From contig CAJTLJ010000009.1 in the NCBI GenBank assembly GCA_910577475.1, positions 1-64,000 on the forward strand: DNA of 64,000 nt, given 5' to 3'. Position numbers and translations under genes: made by a program. Below the pieces are notes generated by a model. The model was not told where the DNA came from and did no database searches. It was given only the letters and a program-made list of their open reading frames with translations. Shown in pieces: positions 25,499 to 34,662 of the stretch. This stretch comes from an uncultured Alistipes sp. Lineage in GTDB: Bacteria > Bacteroidota > Bacteroidia > Bacteroidales > Rikenellaceae. The first letter of the stretch is position 1. Every line of letters starts with the position of its first letter.

Positions 25499-26623
25499 TT
25501 ACTCGACGATCGTCACTATCAGCGGAGCGGCGACGGACGCCGTAGTCTGCTCGAGGGTCTCCATCCAGTCGGGCATGTCCTCCACGCCGCCCTGGCTCCA
25601 GCCCGAACCGGCGTAGTAAACCGACGGTACGCCGTTCTCCACCTCCGTTACGGCCAGTGCGTGACCCGCTGCGTCGGCCAGGAAGTCGGCTCCGGGAAGG
25701 ATGACGCCGAAGTAAAGGTCGCCGTCGATCTCGGGCTGCTTCGAGTCGGATGCAGCCTCGTAGAAGCCCAGCCACTCCTCGGTGGCGGTGAGCCCCTTGA
25801 CGTCGTGGCGCACGAAGCCGGCGGCTACGGGCAGGGTGGTGAAGTCGCCCTCGTAGGTGTTCTCGATGCGGTTGAAGTGGCTGCCGGCATCGAGCGAAAT
25901 CACCTTCGTCAGCGATACCTGACGGTTGCCGACGGCGAAGGGGGCATAGGTGAATCTCACCGTGGTGCGGATGGGGCCGTTGTCGAGGGTCTCCCAGGTG
26001 GCGAAGTTGCGGCTCATCCACAGCGTGTCGTTCACGTAGGGAGCCGAGGCACCGGCGCCCAGCGTGCGGCCGACCTTGTAGCAGTCCATGCCGTCACCGT
26101 AGTTGTGGTGGTAGTTGCCGCGCAGGTAGCGGGCATCGACTACGAGCGTATCGACGCACTTGACCCAGGTGTCGAAGCCCGGCGTGGCGAGCATTTCTCC
26201 CGGAGCGGTCTCCAGTGCGGGGCCGTAGGCGCGGAAAGCCACCTTGTCGTTCTCCCAGGCGTAATCGTCCAGCCGCTCGGGAACGAATCGTCCGTAGGCC
26301 TTCGGAGTGTAGGCGCTGCGTTGGCCCGTCTTGATCGTGTAGATGCGGGTGGCCTGCTCCTCCACGTCGCACTGGAAGATCAGCGCCTGCGGTTCGTCCT
26401 CGCCCAGGTAGAGCACCTGCGAGGGGATCTCTACGTTCTCGTCGTCGAATACGACGATGTTTTCCGGGGTCGCCCCCTTCAGCGCGGCGACTTCGCTCCA
26501 CGCCACCTCGACGGTTTCATCCTCGCGATCCGTTTCGGAGAGGTTGCTCACCTCGATCTTGAGGGTCGGCGCCGCACAGGCCGTCAGGAGTGCGGCGAAC
26601 GCAATCGGAAAGTAATGTTTCAT
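25499..26623 (-). CDS. DUF4861-like lipoprotein
   Basis: A 374-residue protein. I start it at the ATG at 26623, which gives a lipoprotein signal ending in a lipobox around TACAAP; the open frame extends 14 codons further. The body is beta-rich with DSKQPEIDGDLYFGVIL and VYYAGSGWSQGG near the C-terminus and a GNYHHNYGDGMDCYKVG segment in the middle. I recognise this as the DUF4861 family, which is seen near pectin and uronate genes in Bacteroidetes; the family call is from memory of its pattern. It is divergent from the uxaC operon with 208 bases between, so the two may share regulation. Its catalytic role is not established here. Confidence 0.6.
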   Translation of the reverse strand: MKHYFPIAFAALLTACAAPTLKIEVSNLSETDREDETVEVAWSEVAALKGATPENIVVFDDENVEIPSQVLYLGEDEPQALIFQCDVEEQATRIYTIKTGQRSAYTPKAYGRFVPERLDDYAWENDKVAFRAYGPALETAPGEMLATPGFDTWVKCVDTLVVDARYLRGNYHHNYGDGMDCYKVGRTLGAGASAPYVNDTLWMSRNFATWETLDNGPIRTTVRFTYAPFAVGNRQVSLTKVISLDAGSHFNRIENTYEGDFTTLPVAAGFVRHDVKGLTATEEWLGFYEAASDSKQPEIDGDLYFGVILPGADFLADAAGHALAVTEVENGVPSVYYAGSGWSQGGVEDMPDWMETLEQTTASVAAPLIVTIVE

Positions 26624-26662
26624 TGTTGTACCGGAGTTTTTGAAATTTGCATTTATGATAGA

Positions 26663-26670
26663 CAAAAGTA
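26663..26670 (-). promoter_or_regulatory. -7 element for the DUF4861-like gene
   Basis: On the - strand the bases read TACTTTTG, a match to TAnnTTTG, 39 bases before the start codon. No clear -33 box at the usual distance. Confidence 0.45.
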
Positions 26671-26754
26671 ATAATAATCCGGGATATACCGCTTTCCCGG
26701 GCCGCTTTTATTTGAGAAACGGCAAATATTCGACTTTTTCTGACAAATTTTCAC

Positions 26755-26785
26755 ATTGCGGATCCCGAAAAATGTTGTACTTTTA
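26755..26785 (+). promoter_or_regulatory. Possible promoter of the uxaC operon
   Basis: ATTG is separated by 19 bases from TACTTTTA, close to the Bacteroidetes TTTG-N19-21-TAnnTTTG pattern with one mismatch in each box. It lies 46 bases before the uxaC start. Confidence 0.45.
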
Positions 26786-26831
26786 CCTACTGAAACAGAA
26801 CGTAAAAAATCAACTTAAAATAGAGCGAATC

Positions 26832-28244
26832 ATGAAACAGTTCAACGACGAAAATTTCTTGTTGCAGACCGAGACGGCGCAGCGCCTCTATCACGAACAT
26901 GCAGCCAAGATGCCCATCATCGATTACCACTGTCACCTTATTCCTGAGTACGTAGCTTCGAACCACCGTTTCGACAACCTGTCGAAGATCTGGCTGGAGG
27001 GCGACCACTACAAGTGGCGCGCCATGCGTACCAACGGCGTGGACGAGCGCTTCTGCACCGGTAAGGATACGACCGACTGGGAGAAGTTCGAGAAGTGGGC
27101 CGAGACGGTACCTTATACCATGCGCAACCCGCTTTACCACTGGACGCACCTGGAGCTGAAGACCGCGTTCGGCGTCGGGAAGTTGCTCAACCCTTCGACC
27201 GCCCGCGAGATCTACGACCACTGTACGGCCCTGCTCCAGACCCCGGACTACTACGCCCGCGGCCTGATGAAGCACTACAACGTGGAGACCGTCTGCACGA
27301 CCGACGATCCGGTGGATTCGCTGGAGCATCATATCAAGGTGGCGCAGGACGATTTCGGCGTGAAGATGCTGCCCACGTGGCGCCCCGACAAGGCGATGGC
27401 CGTCGAGGTTCCCGCCGAGTTCAAGGCCTATATCGACCGGCTGGGCGAAGTGGCCGGAGTCGCGATCACCCGCTTCGCCGACGTGATCGACGCCCTGCGG
27501 ATCCGTCACAAGTTCTTCGAGTCGGTGGGCTGCCGCCTGAGCGACCACGGTATCGAGGAGTTCTATGCCGAGGACTACACCCAGTCGGAGATCGACGCCA
27601 TCTTCCTGAAGGTATACGGCGGCGGGGAGCTCACCCGCGAGGAGATTCTCAAGTACAAGACCGCCATGATGGTCGAGTTCGCCGTCATGGACTGGGAGAC
27701 CGGCTGGACCCAGCAGTTCCACTACGGGGCCATCCGCAACAACAATACCCGCATGTTCCGGCAGCTGGGGCCCGATACGGGCTTCGACTCGATCGGCGAC
27801 TTCACGGTAGCCAAGAAGATGTCGAAATTCTTCGACATGCTCGACGGCCGGGACAAACTGACGAAGACCATCATCTACAACCTCAATCCGCGCGACAACG
27901 AGCTGATCGCCACCATGCTGGGCAATTTCCAGGACGGCCGCTACGGGCCGGGCAAGATTCAGTTCGGTTCGGGCTGGTGGTTCCTCGACCAGAAGGACGG
28001 CATGGAGAAGCAGATGAACGCCCTCTCGGTGCTGGGTCTGTTGAGCCGCTTCGTCGGCATGCTTACCGACTCGCGCTCGTTCCTCTCGTACCCCCGTCAC
28101 GAGTATTTCCGCCGCACGCTCTGCAACCTGCTCGGAAACGACATCGAGAACGGCCTGCTGCCCGCTTCGGAGATCGACTTCATCGGTCGGGAGATCGTCG
28201 AGGGCATCTGCTACCGGAACGCCAAGGAATATTTCAAATTCTAA
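26832..28244 (+). CDS. uxaC: Glucuronate/galacturonate isomerase
   Basis: Converts D-galacturonate to tagaturonate (and glucuronate to fructuronate), the first step of uronate catabolism in the cytoplasm. At 470 residues it has the family's usual length. Seen in sequence: DYHCHLIPEYVA near residue 33 with metal-binding histidines, LEGDHYKWRAMRTNGV near 55, the DPVDSLEHH segment, and FVGMLTDSRSFLSYPRHEYFRR near 406. The ATG at 26832 matches the family start; the open frame runs upstream without homology. It is the first gene of a + strand series that holds all remaining steps to pyruvate and glyceraldehyde 3-phosphate. Confidence 0.95.
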   Translation: MKQFNDENFLLQTETAQRLYHEHAAKMPIIDYHCHLIPEYVASNHRFDNLSKIWLEGDHYKWRAMRTNGVDERFCTGKDTTDWEKFEKWAETVPYTMRNPLYHWTHLELKTAFGVGKLLNPSTAREIYDHCTALLQTPDYYARGLMKHYNVETVCTTDDPVDSLEHHIKVAQDDFGVKMLPTWRPDKAMAVEVPAEFKAYIDRLGEVAGVAITRFADVIDALRIRHKFFESVGCRLSDHGIEEFYAEDYTQSEIDAIFLKVYGGGELTREEILKYKTAMMVEFAVMDWETGWTQQFHYGAIRNNNTRMFRQLGPDTGFDSIGDFTVAKKMSKFFDMLDGRDKLTKTIIYNLNPRDNELIATMLGNFQDGRYGPGKIQFGSGWWFLDQKDGMEKQMNALSVLGLLSRFVGMLTDSRSFLSYPRHEYFRRTLCNLLGNDIENGLLPASEIDFIGREIVEGICYRNAKEYFKF

Positions 28245-28288
28245 AAGAGACATACATACTTTTTTAACCATTAAATAAACAAGAGACT

Positions 28289-29308
28289 ATGAAAGTTGTA
28301 ACTTTAGGTGAAATCATGTTGCGCCTCTCCACTCCGGGCAATACGCGCTTCGTTCAGTCCGATTCGTTCGACGTCGTTTACGGCGGCGGCGAGGCGAATG
28401 TAGCCGTGAGCTGTGCCAACTACGGTCACGACGCATACTTCGTCACCAAGCTCCCGAAGCACGAGATCGGCCAGTCGGCCGTGAACGCACTCCGCCGCTA
28501 TGGTGTGAAGACCGACTTCATCGCCCGCGGCGGCGACCGCGTAGGTATCTACTATTTGGAGACCGGCGCTTCGATGCGTCCTTCGAAGGTGATCTACGAC
28601 CGCGCCAACTCGGCTATCGCCGAGGCGGATGCTTGCGACTTCGATTTCGATGCCATCATGGAGGGCGCCGACTGGTTCCACTGGTCGGGCATCACCCCCG
28701 CCATTTCCGATAAGGCCGCCGAACTGACGAAGCTGGCCTGCGAGGCCGCGAAGCGTCACGGCGTTACGGTTTCGGTCGACCTAAACTTCCGCAAGAAGCT
28801 CTGGACCAAGGAGAAGGCCCAGTCCATCATGCGCCCCCTGATGCAGTACGTCGATGTCTGCATCGGTAACGAGGAGGATGCCGAGCTCTGTCTGGGCTTC
28901 AAGCCCGATGCCGATGTCGAGAGCGGCAGCACCGATGCCGAGGGATACAAGGGCATCTTCGAGCAGATGGCCCGGACCTTCGATTTCAAGTACGTGATCT
29001 CGACCCTGCGCGAGAGCTTCTCGGCTACGCACAACGGCTGGAAGGCCATGATCTACAACGGCAAGGAGTTCTACACTTCGAAGCGTTACGATATCAATCC
29101 GATCATCGACCGCGTAGGCGGCGGCGACTCCTTCTCGGGCGGCATCATCCACGGTCTGCTGACTAAGCCGAACCAGGGCGAGGCGCTCGAATTCGCCGTA
29201 GCCGCTTCGGCACTGAAGCACACCATCAACGGCGACTTCAACCTGGTATCGGCCGAAGAGGTGGAGTCGTTGGCCGGCGGTAACGCGAACGGTCGCGTGC
29301 AGCGCTGA
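28289..29308 (+). CDS. kdgK: 2-keto-3-deoxygluconate kinase
   Basis: A 339-residue PfkB-family sugar kinase that phosphorylates 2-keto-3-deoxygluconate to KDPG. The N-terminal GGGEANVAVSCANYGH (near residue 33) and the C-terminal DRVGGGDSFSGGIIHGL (near 272, with the catalytic aspartate) are both present. The gene is 44 bases behind uxaC and 45 bases before kdgA, which supports the KDG assignment over ribokinase or fructokinase. No sign of truncation. Confidence 0.92.
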   Translation: MKVVTLGEIMLRLSTPGNTRFVQSDSFDVVYGGGEANVAVSCANYGHDAYFVTKLPKHEIGQSAVNALRRYGVKTDFIARGGDRVGIYYLETGASMRPSKVIYDRANSAIAEADACDFDFDAIMEGADWFHWSGITPAISDKAAELTKLACEAAKRHGVTVSVDLNFRKKLWTKEKAQSIMRPLMQYVDVCIGNEEDAELCLGFKPDADVESGSTDAEGYKGIFEQMARTFDFKYVISTLRESFSATHNGWKAMIYNGKEFYTSKRYDINPIIDRVGGGDSFSGGIIHGLLTKPNQGEALEFAVAASALKHTINGDFNLVSAEEVESLAGGNANGRVQR

Positions 29309-29353
29309 CGATCCGGTTTGTCTCACCTTAATTTTAAATTATAGAGAAAAGAA

Positions 29354-30022
29354 ATGGCAAGATTCGATAAGGTCGCCGTACTGAAGAAGATCGGCGAGAC
29401 CGGCATGGTTCCGGTATTTTATCATAAGGACGTCGAGGTGGCGAAGAAGGTCGTGAAGGCCTGCTACGAGGGCGGTGTCCGTGCGTTCGAGTTCACCAAC
29501 CGCGGCGATTTCGCGCATGAAATCTTCGGCGAGCTGGTGAAGTGGGCCGCCCGGGAGTGCCCCGAGCTGGCGCTGGGCATCGGTTCGGTAGTCGACGCCC
29601 CCACGGCTGCGCTTTACATCCAGCTGGGTGCCAACTTCATCGTGGGTCCGCTGTTCAATCCCGATATCGCTCCCGTCTGCAACCGCCGTGCGATTCCCTA
29701 CTGCCCGGGCTGCGGCACCGTTTCGGAGATCGGCAAGGCTCAGGAGCTGGGCTGCGATTTGACGAAGCTCTTCCCGGGCGACGTCTACGGTCCCAACATG
29801 GTGAAGGGTCTGATGGCTCCCTGCCCCTGGACGAAGGTGATGGTGACCGGCGGCGTATCGCCCGATCGCGAGAACCTGACCTCGTGGTTCAAGGCCGGTG
29901 TCTACTGCGTGGGTATGGGCTCGAAGCTCTTCCCCAAGGAGAAGGTGGCCGCCGAGGACTGGGCCTATGTGACGGCCAAGTGCAAGGAGTGTCTCGACAT
30001 CATCGCCGAACTGCGCAAATAG
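29354..30022 (+). CDS. kdgA: KDPG aldolase
   Basis: A 222-residue class I aldolase that splits 2-keto-3-deoxy-6-phosphogluconate to pyruvate and glyceraldehyde 3-phosphate. Visible are the substrate-binding RAFEFTNRGDFA near residue 44, LGIGSVVDAPTAALYIQLGANFIVGPLFN near 76-104, and DLTKLFPGD near 135 with the Schiff-base lysine. The G-G-V-S-P segment near the C-terminus binds phosphate. Its place directly after kdgK completes the lower pathway. Confidence 0.92.
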   Translation: MARFDKVAVLKKIGETGMVPVFYHKDVEVAKKVVKACYEGGVRAFEFTNRGDFAHEIFGELVKWAARECPELALGIGSVVDAPTAALYIQLGANFIVGPLFNPDIAPVCNRRAIPYCPGCGTVSEIGKAQELGCDLTKLFPGDVYGPNMVKGLMAPCPWTKVMVTGGVSPDRENLTSWFKAGVYCVGMGSKLFPKEKVAAEDWAYVTAKCKECLDIIAELRK

Positions 30023-30029
30023 ACTTTCG

Positions 30030-30059
30030 ACCGCATGCCGTCCGCGGACGGCATGCGGT
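30030..30059. terminator. Intercistronic hairpin between kdgA and exuT
   Basis: ACCGCATGCCGTCC folds on GGACGGCATGCGGT with almost no loop, followed by a T-rich but mixed stretch. It could be a partial terminator or a processing site within the operon. Confidence 0.45.
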
Positions 30060-30102
30060 TCATTTCACTTTATCAACCTGAAAAACCAACCGAATTTCAA
30101 TA

Positions 30103-31587
30103 ATGACAAATTCCAAATCGACATCCGCACAGCTGATGACTAACTGGCGCTGGTGGATGTGTCTGCTGCTTTTCGTTGCTACCACGGTCAACTACATGGA
30201 CCGTCAGGTGCTGTCGCTTACCTGGAAGGATTTCATTGCTCCCGAATTCCACTGGACCGATGCCGACTACGGCACCATCACCGCCGTCTTCTCGATCTTT
30301 TATGCCGTCTGCATGCTCTTTGCCGGCCGCTTCGTCGACTGGATGGGCACCAAGAAAGGTTATCTGTGGGCCATCGGCGTATGGTCGGCCGGCGCCTGCG
30401 TGCATGCCGCCTGCGGCTGGGCCACGGTCCACATCGAGGGATACGGATCGGTAGCTGCCATGACGGCCGTCGAGAGCGGATCGGCCGCCGCATTGGCAAT
30501 CGCCTCGACGAGCGTATGGCTGTTCCTGGCCGCCCGCTGCATCCTGGCACTCGGCGAGGCCGGCAACTTCCCCGCCGCCATCAAGGTAACGGCCGAGTAC
30601 TTCCCCAAGAAGGACCGTGCGTTCGCCACCTCGATCTTCAATGCCGGCGCTTCTGTCGGCGCTCTGGTCGCTCCCGCGACGATTCCGCTGCTCGCCCAGT
30701 ATTTCAAGGACAAGGGCATCGGCGGCGGCTGGGAGATGGCGTTCCTCATCATCGGTGCCCTGGGCTTCCTGTGGATGGGCTTCTGGCTCTTCATGTACGA
30801 TAAACCCGAGCAGTCGAACTACGTGAACGACGCCGAGCTGGAGTATATCCATCAGGACGATGCCGAGCAGGCAGCCGGCGTTCAGAAGGAGGAGAAGGCC
30901 GAGAAGACCATCCCCTTCTGGCAGTGCTTCACCTACCGCCAGACCTGGTCGTTCATCGTCGGCAAGTTCTTCACCGACGGCGTATGGTGGTTCTACCTGT
31001 TCTGGGCTCCCGCCTACTTCTCCGACCAGTACGGCTACTCGTCCAGTTCGGGAATGGGTATCGCGCTGATCTTCACGCTCTACGCCATCGTGACCGTACT
31101 GTCGATCTTCGGCGGCTATCTGCCCAAGCTCTTCGTCGACAAGAAGGGTATGAATCCCTATGCCGGCCGCATGTTGGCTATGCTGATCTTCGCCTTCCTG
31201 CCCCTTCCTGCCCTGTTCGCGCAGAGCGCTGGTACGGTGTCGGTATGGTGGCCCGCCGTCATCATCGGTCTGGCCGGTGCCGGGCACCAGGCATGGTCGG
31301 CCAACCTCTTCTCGACGATCGGCGACATGTTCCCCAAATCGGCTATCGCCACCATCACCGGTATCGGCGGTATGGCCGGCGGTGTGGGCTCGTTCCTGAT
31401 CAACAAGGGGGCCGGTGCGCTGTTCACCCACTCGGAGAAGATGGGCGCGGCCTTCCAGTTCATGGGATTCGAGGGCAAGCAGGCCGGTTACATGATTATC
31501 TTCTGCATCTGCGCCGTGGCCTATCTGGTGGCGTGGACGATCATGAAGACGCTCGTGCCGAAGTACAAGCCCATCGTGCTGAAGTAA
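30103..31587 (+). CDS. exuT: Hexuronate MFS transporter
   Basis: A 494-residue major facilitator with 12 hydrophobic helices, of the anion:cation symporter group. Motifs are NYMDRQVLSLTWKDFI in the first helix region, the GRFVDWMGTKKGY loop between helices 2 and 3, and ALGEAGNFPAAIKVTAEYFPKKDRA in helix 4-5, all typical of ExuT/GudP transporters. Position between kdgA and uxaB makes galacturonate or glucuronate the likely substrate. A long cytoplasmic loop lies around residues 235-275. Confidence 0.9.
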   Translation: MTNSKSTSAQLMTNWRWWMCLLLFVATTVNYMDRQVLSLTWKDFIAPEFHWTDADYGTITAVFSIFYAVCMLFAGRFVDWMGTKKGYLWAIGVWSAGACVHAACGWATVHIEGYGSVAAMTAVESGSAAALAIASTSVWLFLAARCILALGEAGNFPAAIKVTAEYFPKKDRAFATSIFNAGASVGALVAPATIPLLAQYFKDKGIGGGWEMAFLIIGALGFLWMGFWLFMYDKPEQSNYVNDAELEYIHQDDAEQAAGVQKEEKAEKTIPFWQCFTYRQTWSFIVGKFFTDGVWWFYLFWAPAYFSDQYGYSSSSGMGIALIFTLYAIVTVLSIFGGYLPKLFVDKKGMNPYAGRMLAMLIFAFLPLPALFAQSAGTVSVWWPAVIIGLAGAGHQAWSANLFSTIGDMFPKSAIATITGIGGMAGGVGSFLINKGAGALFTHSEKMGAAFQFMGFEGKQAGYMIIFCICAVAYLVAWTIMKTLVPKYKPIVLK

Positions 31588-31606
31588 TCGAACCTTTAAA
31601 AACTGA

Positions 31607-33067
31607 ATGAAAATGATGAAGGAATTGAATAAGACGACGGTCGAGAAGAAGGACCGCCCCGTGAAGATCCTCCAGTTCGGCGAAGGCAACTTTCTGCGCG
31701 CCTTCGTGGACTGGCAGATCGATATCGCCAATGAAAAGGGGGTGATGGATGCCGGTGTGGCTATCTGTCAGCCGATCATCGATCCCGAGCACAAGGTGCT
31801 GGGCATGATCGACCTGCTGCACAAGCAGGACAATATGTATCACGTCTATCTGGAGGGTATCGAGAACAAGAAGCCCGCCAAGGACGTGCGTCTGGTGAAG
31901 AGCGTGATGGATTCGTTCAACCCATACGTGGAGTATGAAAAGTACGAGCGCTATTTCCTCTCGCCCGAGCTCAAGATCACCATCTCGAACACCACCGAGG
32001 CCGGTATCCGCTACGAGGAGGGCGACGACCTGACGGCCTGCCCGCCCAAGTCCTATCCCGCCAAGATGACCGCGCTGCTCTACAAGCGCTTCAAGCACTT
32101 CAACGGCGATCCGACGAAGGGTCTGTGCATCATCTGCTGCGAGCTGATCGAGAACAACGGCTCCACGCTGCACGAGTATGTCATCAAGCACGCCGAGTAC
32201 AACGGGCTGGGGCAGGAGTTCATCGACTGGGTAGAACGGAACTGCCACTTCTGCGATACGCTCGTGGACCGCATCGTTCCGGGCTTCCCGCGCGATACGA
32301 TCAACGAGATCAAGGAGGAGATCGGCTACGACGACAACCTGGTCGTGAAGGCCGAGCTGTACCATCTGTGGGCCATCGGCGGCCCCGGCTATAAGGAGGT
32401 GATGAAGGAGCTGCCGCTCGACAAGGCCGGCCTGCACGTCATCTTCATGCCGTCGATCAAGCAGTTCCGCGACAAGAAAGTGCGCATCCTGAACGGTTCG
32501 CACACCGGTATGGTGCCCATCGGACTTCAGATGGGCTGCGAGACGGTGATGGATGCCTTCAATACGCCCGCCATTGAGAAGTTCGTCAACGACATGGTGG
32601 CCGAGGAGGTGATCCCGATGATCGAGGAGGACCAGAACGAGCTGAAGGCCTTCGCCGCCGGCATTCTGGAGCGTTTCTACAACCCCTTCATCAAGCACAT
32701 GCTGAAGACCATCTCGCTCAACTCGCTCTCGAAGTGGGAGGCGCGCAACTACCCGACCGTGAAGGACAACTGGTTCAAGGCGCACCGCTTGGCCGAACAC
32801 GAGCTCTTCACCTTCGCCGCTCTGCTGACGCTCTACAGCGGCAAGACCGGATTCCAGCCCGACGATACGGCCGAGTTCGTGGAGTTCATCCGGAAGAACT
32901 GGGATTCGAACGACGCGGAGGCTACGGTGGAGAAGATCGTCAAGAGCAACATCTTCACGGTCGACTTCTCCGAGGTCGAGGGCTTCATCCCGGGCGTAGC
33001 CGCCTATGTGAAGGATATCGAGGCGCTGGGCATGGCCGAGGCCTTGAAGAAGTTCCAGTCGAAATAA
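31607..33067 (+). CDS. uxaB: Tagaturonate reductase (altronate oxidoreductase)
   Basis: A 486-residue NADH-dependent reductase of the mannitol dehydrogenase family, converting tagaturonate to altronate. The start ILQFGEGNFLRAFVDWQID is the family's nucleotide-binding loop; the catalytic region VRILNGSHTGMVPIGLQMGC lies near residue 295-315. It could in principle be a fructuronate reductase (UxuB). The adjoining altronate dehydratase, and the absence of a mannonate dehydratase in view, favour UxaB. An ATG three codons downstream is an alternative start. Confidence 0.92.
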   Translation: MKMMKELNKTTVEKKDRPVKILQFGEGNFLRAFVDWQIDIANEKGVMDAGVAICQPIIDPEHKVLGMIDLLHKQDNMYHVYLEGIENKKPAKDVRLVKSVMDSFNPYVEYEKYERYFLSPELKITISNTTEAGIRYEEGDDLTACPPKSYPAKMTALLYKRFKHFNGDPTKGLCIICCELIENNGSTLHEYVIKHAEYNGLGQEFIDWVERNCHFCDTLVDRIVPGFPRDTINEIKEEIGYDDNLVVKAELYHLWAIGGPGYKEVMKELPLDKAGLHVIFMPSIKQFRDKKVRILNGSHTGMVPIGLQMGCETVMDAFNTPAIEKFVNDMVAEEVIPMIEEDQNELKAFAAGILERFYNPFIKHMLKTISLNSLSKWEARNYPTVKDNWFKAHRLAEHELFTFAALLTLYSGKTGFQPDDTAEFVEFIRKNWDSNDAEATVEKIVKSNIFTVDFSEVEGFIPGVAAYVKDIEALGMAEALKKFQSK

Positions 33068-33094
33068 GGGAGTCCGAACGGACGAAATCAGTTC

Positions 33095-33138
33095 TCGGGC
33101 GGGGCGGCATTTCCGGCTTGCTCCGCCCGGATTTTTTC
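33095..33138 (+). terminator. Hairpin with T run between uxaB and uxaA
   Basis: TCGGGCGGGGC pairs with GCTCCGCCCGGA and is followed by ATTTTTT. It probably lowers readthrough into uxaA. Confidence 0.55.
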
Positions 33139-33167
33139 AACCAACCGCTTTACAAGAACGAACGCGA

Positions 33168-34658
33168 ATGAAAAGATACATGAAAATCAACGCGGCGGAT
33201 AACGTCTGCGTCATCCTGGCCGACGGCGTGAAGGCCGGCGAGCAGATCGAAATCGACGGCGTGCGGGTGATCCTGAAGGAGGATGTCGCCCGCGGACACA
33301 AGGTCGCCCTGCGGGATATCGCCCAGGGGGAGAATGTCGTGAAATACGGCTATCCGATCGGTCACGCCACGGAGGCGATTCCGGCCGGCAGCTGGATCCA
33401 CTCCCACAACCTGAAGACCAACCTGCACGACAACCTGGAGTACGACTACGAACATAAGGTGTACGAGGTGAACTATCCCGTGCGCGAGGTGATGGTGAAC
33501 GGTTACCTGCGCAAGAACGGCACGATGGGCATCCGCAACGAGTTGTGGATCGTTCCGTCGGTGGGCTGCGTGAACGGTCAGGCGCAGGCCATCGCCGACC
33601 GCGTGAAGGCCGAGTGCGACTGCTCGCATCTGGACGACGTGCGGGTCTACACCCACAACTACGGCTGCTCGCAGTTAGGTGACGACCATGCCAATACGCA
33701 GCGGGCGCTGGCGGCTCTCGTCAAGCATCCCAATGCCGGTGCCGTGCTGGTGCTGGGTCTGGGCTGCGAGAACAATCAGGTGTCTGCCCTCAAGGAGGAG
33801 ATCGGCGAGTGGGACGAGGAGCGGGTGAAGTTCCTCATCGCGCAGGAGGTCGAGGACGAGATCGGGACCGGATTCGAGATCTGCCGCGAACTGGTGGAGA
33901 AGACCCGGGCCGACAAGCGTCAGCCCCTGCCCCTGAGCTACCTGAAGGTGGGCCTCAAGTGCGGCGGCTCGGACGGATTCTCCGGCATCACGGCCAACCC
34001 GCTGGTGGGCCTCTTCTCCGACTGGCTGATCGCTCAGGGCGGCACCTCGGTGCTGACGGAGGTGCCCGAGATGTTCGGTGCCGAAACCATCCTGATGAAC
34101 CGGGCCGAGAGCCGGCAGGTGTTCGACTCGACGGTCTGCCTTATCAACGACTTCAAGGGCTACTTCCGCAAGTACGACCAGCCCATCTACGAGAACCCCT
34201 CGCCGGGCAACAAGAAGGGCGGCATCACCACGCTGGAGGAGAAGTCGCTCGGCTGTGTGCAGAAGGGCGGAGCGCAGCAGGTCGTCGACGTGCTGAGCTA
34301 CGGACAGCCCATCGTGAAGCAGGGACTGAATCTGTTGCAGGCTCCCGGCAACGACCTGGTGGCCGCCTCGGCGCTGGCTCTCTCGGGCTGTCAGCTCGTC
34401 CTCTTCACCACGGGCCGCGGTACGCCGTTCGGATCGTTCGTCCCCACGATGAAGGTCTCCACCAATACCCAGCTCTCGACGTTCAAGCAGAACTGGATCG
34501 ACTTCAATGCCGGCACGCTCGTCGAGGACGAGGAGCCGCAGGCCGTGCTGGAGCGCTTCATCGGAAAGGTCCTTGCCACGGTGAACGGCGAACACCTCAA
34601 GCATGAAATGACGGGCTTCAAGGAGATCGCCATCTTCAAAACCGGCGTAACCCTGTAG
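33168..34658 (+). CDS. uxaA: Altronate dehydratase
   Basis: A 496-residue iron-dependent dehydratase that turns altronate into 2-keto-3-deoxygluconate. The N-terminal SAF domain covers about residues 1-90 and contains GHKVALRDI. The catalytic part shows THNYGCSQLGDDHANTQRAL near 163, LGLGCENNQ near 195 and KCGGSDGFSGITANPLVG near 265, all conserved in the altronate/galactarate dehydratase family. Its full length joins domains that some bacteria encode as separate genes. It closes the pathway between UxaB and KdgK. Confidence 0.93.
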   Translation: MKRYMKINAADNVCVILADGVKAGEQIEIDGVRVILKEDVARGHKVALRDIAQGENVVKYGYPIGHATEAIPAGSWIHSHNLKTNLHDNLEYDYEHKVYEVNYPVREVMVNGYLRKNGTMGIRNELWIVPSVGCVNGQAQAIADRVKAECDCSHLDDVRVYTHNYGCSQLGDDHANTQRALAALVKHPNAGAVLVLGLGCENNQVSALKEEIGEWDEERVKFLIAQEVEDEIGTGFEICRELVEKTRADKRQPLPLSYLKVGLKCGGSDGFSGITANPLVGLFSDWLIAQGGTSVLTEVPEMFGAETILMNRAESRQVFDSTVCLINDFKGYFRKYDQPIYENPSPGNKKGGITTLEEKSLGCVQKGGAQQVVDVLSYGQPIVKQGLNLLQAPGNDLVAASALALSGCQLVLFTTGRGTPFGSFVPTMKVSTNTQLSTFKQNWIDFNAGTLVEDEEPQAVLERFIGKVLATVNGEHLKHEMTGFKEIAIFKTGVTL

Positions 34659-34662
34659 GCTC

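Noticed and set aside
30097..31731. A 544-codon open frame on the - strand
   Set aside because: Antisense to exuT; low-complexity composition and no signal, helix or catalytic pattern.
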